From Xanthoparmelia taractica (Eukaryota; Ascomycota; Lecanoromycetes; Lecanorales; Parmeliaceae), in contig JANQBS010000094.1 of NCBI GenBank assembly GCA_033085395.1, positions 62,001-126,000 of the forward strand: a stretch of 64,000 nucleotides of DNA. The letters are read 5' to 3'. The notes beneath the pieces are model-generated. The model saw only the letters and a list, made by a program, of their open reading frames with translations, searched no databases and was not told the origin of the DNA. How positions within the stretch are numbered: the first letter of the stretch is position 1; every line of letters starts with the position of its first letter. Shown here one piece after another: positions 22,476-33,095 of the stretch. Both the position numbers and the translations under genes were made by a program.

Positions 22476-22981
22476 TTAGCGTGTGCAAGAAGCTTGAGAA
22501 TCCTTGGCGCAGTTTTTTGAGAATTTTGTGCTTTTGCCACTCGAATCGAGACATTGCTCTCCACACCGTTAATCATCCATATTTAAGATTTTTTTAATTC
22601 TTAAGGCTTTTATATAGTCTATATTTCTTACTATCTAAAAGATTAATCTAGAAAATCTTTGTAAATAGTCGTAGTCGAAGTAGTAGTATTCTAGCATTAT
22701 TACTACGCTAGAAATAAAAAAAAGAGACTTTATTTTAAGCTTCTTAAACTTTTTTAGTTAAAATTTAATCTTTCTCACGAAGCTCTATAAAATTTACTAT
22801 ATCGTAATCAATAATAATACTTATATAATATAATATATAGCGCTACAATTCTTATATTAAGACGACTATATCTATATAAGAAAGTCTATAAATCTTGTTA
22901 TTCTAATAAATTTAATCTAAGATATGTGAAATAAAAATAAAAATCTATGCCAAGGATCCTCAAGCTTCCTGCACACGCTAA
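22476..22981. mobile_element. Terminal-inverted-repeat element with AT-rich interior
   Basis: 506 bp. The ends are inverted copies of about 33 bp beginning TTAGCGTGTGC and containing GAAGCTTGAG, with two transition differences. TA stands on each side (22474-22475 and 22982-22983), as in Tc1/mariner-type insertion. The middle, about 22,565-22,950, is strongly AT-rich, consistent with RIP. No coding sequence. It lies about 110 bp upstream of the amidohydrolase start, in its promoter. Confidence 0.82.
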
Positions 22982-22983
22982 TA

Positions 22984-23425
22984 TGTGGCCGCAGTAGGGG
23001 GCGAACGAATGGGTGTGAGAAAAAGGAAAGAAGGGTCAAAGATAAAGGACTCAATTATTGGCTGATACGGTAGTTCCAAGGTATTTCCACTCCGTCTTCA
23101 GTCTCCTGCTCGAGCTCCTTATTTGCCATACGCTTCCCAAACCGGCCCCCCAGCGATTTCCATACTATTTCCCTCACAGACTGAAAAATAAGTAAGCAAT
23201 ATATTACGAGCAGAGCGTGCTTGCCTAATACGGCGCACACTCACTTGATTATAGTACTTTGAATGGCCGGATCGATGGAAATGGTTTAAGGTAGTCTCTA
23301 TCAACACTATGATAACATTGGGCATGCATTTCGATGAGTGATGCTTGTTGTATATGAGCGGAGTAGAATGCAGGGGCTTCAAAGTGGATTCTCATGCAGT
23401 CCACGTAGGATGTAACGAACTAACT
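22984..23425. other. Spacer between the inverted-repeat element and the MYND gene
   Basis: No gene recognised. Two short minus-strand frames (23055-23240, 23119-23382) have no family features. This is the 3' flank of the MYND-finger gene. Confidence 0.5.
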
Positions 23426-25442
23426 CTAAACCGCGTTCTTCCACTCCACATATCGCTCAGAGCCCATATGACCAGACGCAAGCAGAACGTCGAACTCGCG
23501 TTGCGTTGCATTATCCTTGATTCGCAGGGGCCACGGCTGGACGATTGTATGCTTGGATCTCATCTCCAGTCTGTTGGCCTTGCTGATCTCATCCAAGCGA
23601 CATTCCCGTTTGAAGCGACCGAACAACCCATCGAAATCCCGAAACATAACTTGCGCAGTCATGAATCTTATGATTTCTGGATTGGATCTGCTGCCGCCTC
23701 GCACCATGCCTGGGGTGATTGGTATATATGAGCGCAGACGTTCCATAGCGGAACGTATCGAGGATAGATGGTCTAGTGGGGAAGACACTTCATGAACTGC
23801 GTTGAGAAATAGTGCAACGATGGTGGCACTCGGGTTCTCGGTTCTGCGTTTGAGCATCGGGCCAAAGGTAGCGAGCGTAGCCTCAGGGCCGAGATAACCA
23901 CGGTCCGTTATATTTGAAAGCTGCAAAGTATCAAGGGTCAGCTTTTGATGGCAGGGTAATCAAGCAATGCCATTCTTTCTCAAGTGCAATCGCAGATAGT
24001 CGTCAAGACAACAAGATCTGTATGCGAAGGAACCAATTTTAGGAATCGTACCTCAATCCGATCAAATGAGCTCTGGCCCATTTTGTACTGCTCAATGATG
24101 CTTGGCAGTCTCAGCGCGTCAACTTGGGAGAGTTGAATGCTGAGCTTTAATCTGCTGATTCGATGGCAGAATCTCCAGAGGACGTCCTGAAGATAAAAGA
24201 ACAAACTCCCGTAAACGTCGTTCTTCGCAAGTGGTGCCTTATGAAAGACTTGGTCGATCGGCCAGCCTTCAAGGGGATCAGCGGAATCCAGCATCGGCCA
24301 CGAATTTGCTGTCTGGTAAAATGTCCTTCTCCTCAATCAGCTCACAGTTTCCTTATCTCCCCGCAGTCACGGACTTACGGATTGGGCGTATCGAGCTCTC
24401 TGCGAGCTGATCCAAATGGCAACAGAATCCCGTCTTTGCGGAATTTCACCGTGCAAGCACGCCATGCTGGAGGCTGGCTAAGTAGCGCTCGCTCCAAGTA
24501 GTCCTTCCTCTCCGGGGCCAATGTCGTCGACGCGCGGATGGCCTGAGCTTGAGCCATGCTTAGACCATCAGGGACCTCAGAATATAATGGAAGACGGTCC
24601 CATTCTTCTTTCGTAAGGACCAAACGTAGCGATCGCGAACCGAATGTCCACGTTTTGGATAGCAAAGAATGCGCCGGCTTCGCTTGGATCTTTTTGCATA
24701 CTTCTTGGATAAGTGGGAGGATGCTGAGTTGAAGAGAACGCAGCATGTCTGCGGACACCAAGGCGGAGTACCATATGTGGAGCATGATTGGCGTCGCCAC
24801 TTCAGGACTGAAGTGTAACGCTATTAACAGAAGAATCGCATTTCGGGCTACGATATCCTGATCCTTGTCGTTGACAACAACCTCGCAATGTCCTGTGTAG
24901 GTTGCTGGGACTCCTGCCAGTGTAGTTACCATGTTCCTTATGTCCCCAGACGCTGTCTTAGTGTCAGTGATGGATAAAGCACGACAAAAAGATAACCACC
25001 TGCAAAGAGTAGACGAAGGTCTTCAGCATAGTCGACTCCTTCATTTCGCTGGAGATTGAGAAGGTCTATAGCTGGAACGTTGCCCCACAAGTATTTTTGC
25101 CTCCCATGTGAAATCGAATCGACGAGTGGGCCCTCCTTTTCACTAGTAATGAACGCGGGCTGTCGAGCCTCTACAACCCAAGATGGTCTCCATGTGTCTT
25201 TCATCAACGGAGATTTGCAGTCGCTTTTATGTACGCTCCAATGATCTTGCTGACAGTCTTTACTGCAGTACTGTACAACAATCAGATAAAGAAGGGGAAG
25301 CAAGGATAAGCGAACTGACCTGAACCAAAAAACAGCCTTTGCACACATTCGGGGCCTTTTCCAAACATTGAGATTTTTCCTCGCTGAAGGTACGCTCCGT
25401 GTTGGCGCAGTAAGGTAGGTTCACTGGGAAACCGGATGTCAT
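23426..25442 (-). CDS. MYND zinc-finger protein with DUF4470 domain
   Basis: Five exons (25442-25320, 25270-25000, 24952-24379, 24325-24052, 23920-23426) give 578 residues with four introns of 47-131 nt. The MYND finger is split by the first intron: CANTERTFSEEKSQCLEKAP plus CKGCFLVQ joins YCSKDCQQDHWSVHKSDC, giving the full Cys/His set. DUF4470 follows with YLWGNVPAIDLLNLQRNEG, DLRLLFAASGDIRNM and NDKDQDIVARNAILLL. Further family blocks are KTWTFGS and, towards the end, WPMLDSADPLEGW and NITDRGYLG. The family is abundant in filamentous ascomycetes. MYND fingers bind proteins; the role of DUF4470 is unknown. Exon lengths sum to a whole number of codons and all key residues are intact, so the gene looks functional. 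Confidence 0.9.
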
Positions 25443-26516
25443 TGCGAAGACGTTGGTGAGAGAACAACCACTGTTTCTATTGAAATAAAATTTAGAGTGA
25501 TCTCATATGAAGGAATAATTGATTGCTTGATTTATTAAGAAGGATGGACTGTTTAGCTGGAGGAAGGCCAAAGGCGCTTGGTCAGCTTACGGGTATATCG
25601 GTCTCCTATTGGTCAACGAAAGCGCTTTAGGAGCAATGTTCAGGGTGCATGCCTCTATGTGTCGATATGTCGACACGCCTTTAAAGTAGCCTGCGTCAGT
25701 GATATCCAGAAGCGTGTAGGCGCATGCGGTGATAGACTCTAGTATGACAGGTACGTATAAATGGATTGGTGCAAATTAAGTATGAATGTCAACTAACCAG
25801 TGAAAAATATGCAGCTTCCCTATTACTGAAGTCCCAGCCAATCATCCTCCTTGAACGATCCGTACTTGGTGTGAGTGCGGGATCTCACCTATGCAACCAA
25901 CCACCAGCTCTATCCTCTACAAGTACAGGCTGCCTTTCCAGATCTACGACGTATGATGTCCTTGACGTGGCTATCTATTATTTGGCCTAGGTCATGCACG
26001 GGATTGTTTCCGGCGGATTGTGCACGCGAATCGTCATTAGTTGCATGAGGTAATGGCCCAGAAACGCCCGCAACGCTCGACGTGACATCTCTGATTTGCC
26101 TCAGTTCTTAGACACTCCTCTTAATTAATTGATGTGAACTAATTTCTATCGATCAATTTTATTTAGGTATGGTATATACAAAGGCGATGGATTATATTAG
26201 AAATCTACTGGTGATGTCTACTTCTGTGGCTAATATCTCTCTCTAATAGTGGCATAAATTATTTATAAAGATGGCATGAGACCTGATGGGGGTGCTCAGC
26301 CTTGGTCCAGGCATACAGCTAAAGCCGTCACGCTAAGGCTAGATCATGCATCGCTGTCCAATCTGGGTTGAGATTGCAGCCCAAGGCTATAGGTTCTGAT
26401 GAGGCTGTCAATCACCGATAACAGTATAGAGGTGGCCTTGTAGAATTGAAAGCATCGAGTCAGGCCCAAACTCATTTGCGTCTCTGCTACTACGGAGAAA
26501 AGATATTTTAGTCTAG
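25443..26516. other. Divergent intergenic region between the MYND and caspase-like genes
   Basis: 1.07 kb between two start codons facing away from each other, so it should contain both promoters. It is AT-leaning with short frames only. No recognisable gene or repeat. Confidence 0.5.
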
Positions 26517-28378
26517 ATGTCAGGCTTGATGGATGGACCGACAGGAGGTCCAGCGATGGAAGACACGAGCATTGATGACGACTCGGTAAGTCTCTCTTTC
26601 GATGCGAATGATATCTGGAAGCCGGGGGGTTTTTTTAATCGTCAAACATAATCTATGAATATAAGGCTAGACTATGATTATATGCGCAAGTTGGTACTTG
26701 ACTTACGAGTACCTCTAACAGGCCTTTTTTGAAGAAGAAGAAGAAGCTTCCCTGACGCATCCGCGATGTCACAGCGGTGATCATGTGGAAAAGTTGGAAA
26801 CATTCGCAGAGGACCTAAATCAAGCATTGAAGACCTCATTCCCTTCGGGCCCCAATCCTTACTCCGCGGTTCACGTATTACTTTTACGATGGGCAGAAGA
26901 CGACCTAGGTGTACAGTCCGAAATCTACACTCTGCGCGGGGTCTTTGAGACTCGATTCCATTTTGATGTCGAAGAATGGCAAATTCCCAGTCTTGACCCG
27001 ACGCGAGCTCTACAGAAGAAGCTGTACGATTTCCAGGACGCCCACCAGAGTAGGACAGAGCTGCTTATAGTTTACTACGGTGGCCATGGAAAGGCAGACC
27101 CCCGGCGTGGACGAAGCATTTGGCAAGCGTATGCAATGCTATCTTTGCGAAAACCTTATCGCTGATTGTGTCCACAGCCATGGCCGACCAAATAGCCCGT
27201 TCTTGAATTGGTCATCTCTGCAGCCACTTTTGGAAACAGCTGTTCCTCATGTCCTTATCATACTCGACTGTTGTTTTGCAGCCACTGCCGCAAGAGACAC
27301 CACAGAAGGCACTACAAAAGAGATCTTAGCCGCTTGTGGCAGGGAAAATCCAACCCATGGTGTCGGCCTACGATCTTTCACATCGGCTCTCATTGAAGAA
27401 TTGCAGGCGTTCGACGGCGCACCGTTTACGGCTACTATGCTTCATTCTCGGCTTGTGACAATGAGATGGAGACTGGCATTTACGCCCATTTATGCTCTTC
27501 TTTCTGAGCGCGGTGGAAACAGTATCACTATCTGCCCCTTCTCAGACGGTAGGAACTCGATTAGAACGGAGTCAAGACCTATAGCAGAGCTCGAGGCGAC
27601 TAACCAGTCACAAGATGGACAAGCATCGATGGCCATGAATAATCTGCCGTCGTTGCAACCTTCGCAGAAGCAGACCGTAGACACTCGGATCCTTCTGAGC
27701 GTTTCTGTAGTTCAAGATGCAATCCACGACGTGTCTCATTGGGTGTCTTGGCTGACTACAGCGGCACCATGGGACATTACAAAGGTTGATGTACAAGTTC
27801 AATCCGTCTTCCAAAGCAATTCCACTTTGGTTATCGTATCGGTTCCTACGTATGCATGGGATCGGCTGCCAGAAAGGCCGGCTTACCGATTCGTTGGGTT
27901 CATCAGATCGGAAAATATGTTCCAAGCTGCTAAAAACTCCACGGCATCGATTACTGACACCCTTGCAAGTCGCTTCAAAGCAGGACCAAGTCTCGAGCCC
28001 ATGAATATTGGCTTCAATTTCGGTTTGCCATATTATGATTGGGTTGCGCAACCAGCAGCCCAGGCACAAGAGCACTTGCCGCGGTTCCCGGTCTCTGGGG
28101 CTTCAACATCTCCTTCAGGGTTTGCTAGTCGCTGGGGGGAAATAACCAAGTCTCGACACCCTAAGACGTTAACAGATGAGGGAAAGGCTCATGCAAAGGC
28201 AAAGAGATACTTTCCAGGAGGCGCCTGCCGGCAATGCAAACTAAAGAAGAAAAAGGTAGTTGATCCACTAATGACGAACTTGTTTGCAACACGCTTATTA
28301 TCGTTCTTAGTGCAATCATAGACTACCAGAAGATGTGCCCGGAGCCACAGGACAAGCGAACCCCATACCGTTGTATGA
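26517..28378 (+). CDS. Caspase-like (C14) protease with basic Cys-rich C-terminus
   Basis: Exons 26517-26585, 26722-27128 and 27178-28255 are well supported; a last exon at about 28322-28378 is a guess (about 536 residues). The caspase fold is clear: LLIVYYGGHG carries the catalytic His (about residue 145), and PHVLIILDCC carries the catalytic Cys (about residue 190), followed by KEILAACGREN and SFTSALIEEL. The 49-nt intron between the two restores SIWQAHGRPNSPFLNW. A C-terminal block (DTRILLSVSVV, STLVIVSVPTYAWDRLPE, YRFVGFI) is commonly found behind fungal caspase-like domains. The tail has PGGACRQCKLKKKK, a Cys-x2-Cys with Lys cluster resembling the start of a fungal binuclear zinc finger, cut by the doubtful last intron. 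Caspase-like proteins take part in stress and incompatibility death in fungi; here that is inference. Confidence 0.82.
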
Positions 28379-30227
28379 TCCTCTAACACCGGATCATGGC
28401 CCTGTCATTCATGACTCTATGCTCGATAGACCATCTCAGGAGGGCGAGTCTAGCGACCAAGGTATGAACTGGTATGCTTCATGAAGGTTAGTTTTATTTT
28501 ATTTGACTCGTGATGACTGAGCAATGATTGACCAATTTTTAATAGTGTGTAACAGTAGGTGGGGACCAATTAGGGACTCAAGAAGGTTTTCCTAGTGGGT
28601 TCTGGAAAATGTAGGATCTGCGTTGGGTGTTCGGTGGAAGCAGAGGGAGGTTGTAAAGGCCATTTTTTTTCTTTTCTTTCTTCCCGGATGACGGTGTTTG
28701 GGGGTTTGAATTGATGATATTGGATGCTAAAGGGGTTTTTATATAAGTCTTGGGGGCGCTGGATGCAGACTGTGTCAGAGGCCTAAGCCTATGACGCGAC
28801 GTATACATGAGCCATTGAAAGTTCCGCGGCGAAAGTTTGAGAGATTTATGCGGGAGCGGATTTGTCGACAGAAGGGTGGATCGATTCTCATGGCCCCAAA
28901 ATTTCGTCATTAGGAAAGTAACGTTCCACTCTTCTATTCCTGAAGGGTAGCACGACTACTCAACTCCTATTTCTCTTTCGACGCTTTCCGGGCCAAGTAT
29001 TAACCTGCCTAGGCTAGAGGTGTTGAAGCCGTTCTCTACTCGAACCAACTGCTTTGCTAAAGAGATGATCAGACACTTGAGATAAACAGTATACCTAGAC
29101 TGGCAGTATCGTATCTACTCCCGCGACGGTAGGTGTTTCGCGCAGGAAGACGTAAGTACACTGGTACACGACAGTCGAGAAGCCAGGAACGTGGCATCTC
29201 TAGCTGCTGAAGATCAAGATCGAGCGTCTTAAAAGCGGTCACTTCATGAGCTGCGTCGTCCCGCAATGTACAAGATACAGAATGGCCCCCCGCGGCTTCC
29301 CTCAACGAGCTGCGATTGTGACGGAGGCGAGGTTGACTTGATACACTGTGAAGCTGTATAGTAAAGCCTCGTCTCGATGCATGTTCTGCGCGTATCCTAT
29401 CAGGACCGCCCAAGCATGCTCCAACCCCTCGCATATAACTCAGACACCCAAACATTACTCACTGCAATGCGTTCAACAAAATCTCATCAGTCCCTCCTCC
29501 AGAGAGAACCTCCACTCAATAAACCAAGAGCAAAGTACCACACACATAGCCATCGCACACTCTGCTCCACCTCAGTATCCTTTCCTTCTTTCTTTCTCTC
29601 TTTCTTTCCCAGAAAGCTTACTTAATATCATACTTCCATCCCTATCCATGAAAATGCCAACGCTTCGTCCTCAATTGAATACCTCGTCTCTAATTTCCCC
29701 CAAAGATACTCCATACAATAAAGAACCCTGTCAAAGCGGTCACAAACCTCCAAAAGTACATTTTCGACATCTACAAGCACCCTTCCCAGAATACCGTAGG
29801 CTCCCCTACCTAGTAGGCGGTCAATAAAATTCTATGCGATATCTCTTCCTTAGGACCAGTTGACCTAAGACAATAAGTGAAATGCCACAAGGATTTACAC
29901 CAGGATTTAAGCACCACGTAGCCGCTCTTATACATCTCAAGGGCAGTTTAGGGCTGTCACAAGCACGAAATGCGGGCGTAGCAATGGATGGCGCTGAGGC
30001 TTACAATGGCTCCATCATCCTCCGGCTCACGCACGCGACTATATAGGGCTACATCGCTGCAAGTGCAGCTATCTCCCAGTCGAATCTTTGAGTTTAGATC
30101 TAGGTATCTTGACACTATATCGTTGTTGACATAGTCGAGAAACAGACATTACTCCTTTCCCCCTCGTCTCCCAACCATCTCTCTTCCATTTCTATGGAAC
30201 AAATCCACGAAAATAGGTAAAATATCT
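28379..30227. other. 1.8 kb intergenic stretch, no gene recognised
   Basis: This is the convergent gap between the caspase-like gene and the minus-strand DUF7708 gene. Frames such as 29348-29827 plus and 28578-28910 minus show no domain or splice logic. A further open frame (28325-28485) could extend the caspase-like protein if a different acceptor is used. Confidence 0.5.
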
Positions 30228-32422
30228 CTAACCACGTAAACCAGCGCCATCCAAATTCTCGATTTCACGACCAAGTGTCTTCTGGAACCCACGCTCACTC
30301 CAACCCTGCCGACTGCCATCCACAGTCGGTGGAACATTCAGTACATCCTCTTTGCCGAGCGCATCTTTGACGTATAAGCTCTTGCCCGGACAAGTGAGGA
30401 GTAGCTTGATGATAACGCCCTTGCAATCTTTGATTACGCTTAACAGCGCCTGGATGACTTTTAAAAAATCCCGCCGTCTCTCGGAGCGCTCATAGTAATT
30501 GATGCCGTCAATCATCCAGAAGAGGAAAGTGGCGTCCGGTAGCTGTTGTATCAGCTTCCGGAAAAGCACGCAGATGGCTTCGAGGTCATTGTGTTGGATT
30601 CTCTCAAGGTCCTCCCCAGAAATGAAAGTCAGATCCCAGGAAACGTCACGCAGCAGGAGCTGAGAGACGAAGCTTTTGATCAATCCGGTTGCGTCGGCCA
30701 TGTTGTCTTTCCTGGAGATTGTATGCAGCGAGCAGAAAAAGTGCTGCGTGAGTATAGGTTCAATGTGCGTCAGACTCTCCAACAGCTTGGCCGATAAGAA
30801 CGTCGTGGGTGAGAACATCTCGTTCGCATCGCCGTCATTGTTGAGCAAGAGGGTACACGATTCGGGGAAGTTCAACCATTCTCGAAGCTTGGGCGCCCGT
30901 ATCATCCATTCGACACGGTCTTGGTCGGTGAGGCTGAGTGATGTGCCTATACTCAGGCAGCGCTTCAGGTCCTGCTGGGGGACATCTGGTGGTAACCCAA
31001 GCGCAGAGACTATAGAAGTTTCGGTTACAGCTGCTTCCAAAGTCAGCTTTGGCAGATTGAATGAAGCGTTGGACTATATTTACATTCTTTAGGGTTTCCC
31101 AAATCATTTACTGAAGGTTGAGTCCCTGATATCTGGGACGGTACTACGCGTTGCCTTATTTAGCAGACAATCATGATCTGATAGCTCCCTAGGCTTACCT
31201 CGTACTCTGCCATCAATGCCTGGATTGCTAGACAAGTGACTGTAAAAGCTATTGATAGCATATCCGGCTGCGGCTTCTCCAATGCGGGTCGAAAGGTCTT
31301 TTTTCGTTGCTTCATCGAGCGTAAAATTCTTGCTGCTTTGCTGCTCCTTCAATTCAAGCAGCTGCCTCGTGATAGTCGGGAAATACTCTCGGCTAATTTT
31401 TTCCAGGTCTCTTAAACGATACTGCAGGCTGACCGCCGCTTCCTGGTCCACATTGGCAATCAGATCTCGGCCTCTGTCTATTTGACCTAGTAGCGTTTGC
31501 TTGTAGGCTTGGCCCTGTGCCATGGCTTTCCATGATTTCTCTTGCGATTGGTCAATACTTCATGTATAATAGCGGCGTAGTGAGTGAATGGCCTTACTTA
31601 GGATGCCTTCTGTGAAATATATCATTATATGTCGAAGAGCAACCAGTACAGCGCTGCAAAGCTGCGCTGTCATTTGTACTAGTTCTCGAGGTTTCGATTC
31701 CTTGTACAAGTCGCGGTATCTGTTCGCACGTCCAACCCAGTAAGGTATGTCTGCCAGCGCCTGGAAGATGGTGACTCGAACGTCATGGACGCGTTTTGCG
31801 GCCTGTCGGCGTGAGCTTTTTGTCAAGACATGTAGGGAACACGGCCTATACTGTGACGATCATCTTAAAAACACCGCTGACAACCGCCCCGTAGTCTCCA
31901 CCGGGCAGAAGGTCGAGCCATGTTTCGAATGTGGAGATATTATCGACTATCTTGTCGCAACTGTCCCTTGTTGACCAACTGTCCTTGTCCTGGCCGTCTT
32001 CACGGTTCTTTGCTACTTTGACAGCGTCTCTGACATCTTTCCAGCGACTGGTCATCTCGTCGGCCTTGACTGTCGGGCTGGAGTCCGGGTCACTCTTTTG
32101 TTGGTATCGGGCTATCGCTTCTCTGAGCTGCTGCAACTCATCTCTCGCACCACTAAACAGCGATTCTTCCTCACTTCACGATGCGCGTCTTAGCAAGGAT
32201 GTGGGCCTTACCATCAGGGTCTGAGAGATCTCACCTTTCGAGCTCCTCCTTGGTTTCTATAGTTGTGAAACTGTTGATCCTCGCTACATACGTGAGCGGA
32301 GGGGAGGTTATGGCTGAATTAAGCTCATCATCTTCCATGTGTTCTTGTATATACTCGACTGGTATATTTGTCGAACTCTTGCGGCGCGCGACACGATGCT
32401 TGAAAAGTCCGTGTTTTGACAT
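30228..32422 (-). CDS. DUF7708 / degenerate P-loop STAND-like protein
   Basis: Five exons (32422-32235, 32173-31852, 31802-31598, 31540-31206, 31073-30228) sum to 631 residues. The N-terminal half is DUF7708: WLDLLPGGDYGAVVSGVFKM, AAKRVHDVRVTIFQALADIP, LRHIMIYFTEG. The C-terminal half resembles the nucleotide-binding module that follows DUF7708 in fungal STAND proteins: DQDRVEWMIRAPKLREWL, SPTTFLSAKLLESL, FLFWMIDGINYYERSERRRD (a Walker B-like strand) and KLLLTCPG. Where Walker A should be, the text is TLLLNNDGDANEMFSP, with no GxxxxGK[ST], so ATP binding is doubtful. It ends without ankyrin, TPR or WD repeats. The first and last splice junctions are the least certain. It may be a signalling or adaptor protein; the function is unknown. 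Confidence 0.78.
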
Positions 32423-33095
32423 TTTGTTTGTTGTCGCAGCCTGGTTTGTTTATGTATACGAGGTGAGAGCTTCCCTTTGTCGTGGCCAGATCTAGTATAG
32501 ATTAGTAATTCGAGATAGATCCCAGCATATGCGACATGAACAGTTGATATATAGTACTTGAGCAAAGACGACTTTACACAGGCTTGTTCTGAAGCATGCC
32601 CATTCGCGACTTGACCAAATCTTGCACAAAAGTGGGGGCTATCTCATATAAGTATATGTTATGGAGGATACCCAGCAACAAGGCTGAGAGCTCGCGGCTG
32701 GAAAGGACTTTTTTCTACGACGGTCAGAGACGAGTCTGATTCTACGGCCTGATAATGTATCATCGCCGATCAGTTCCCAATGTCAACCTGAGATGGCGCA
32801 AGGCTATCGAGCTGGGGGCACCTGCCCTAAAACCTGACATGCATCAAAATGATAAGACGCGTCATATAGTGTATACAACATAGGAAGGTGGGGGTCGAAA
32901 AACATTCAATTCAGCCTCATATTGTTCTGGCCACAGCCTCTGAAGATCTCGACCTTCCGACCATTCTCATTCGAACTCCCCACCTTCATTTCTCTGAATA
33001 TTTATCCTTTGTGTAAATCTTGACATCTTGCGACACCGAGTCCTCCCTGTATCACTGATTATCGCAGTTCATGATTTTTGGTTTCATCAAAAAAC
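32423..33095. promoter_or_regulatory. Divergent promoter region between the DUF7708 and AAA genes
   Basis: 673 bp between two starts facing away from each other, so both promoters lie here. No distinct motif beyond AT-rich patches was identified. Confidence 0.45.

Noticed and set aside
26785..28321. Two separate genes for the two overlapping frames of the caspase-like protein
   Set aside because: A 49-nt intron with good splice sites joins them and brings the catalytic His and Cys into one domain.
30228..32422. Full NLR-type receptor with C-terminal repeats
   Set aside because: The reading frame stops at 30228 with no ankyrin, TPR or WD40 repeats, and downstream DNA has no continuation.
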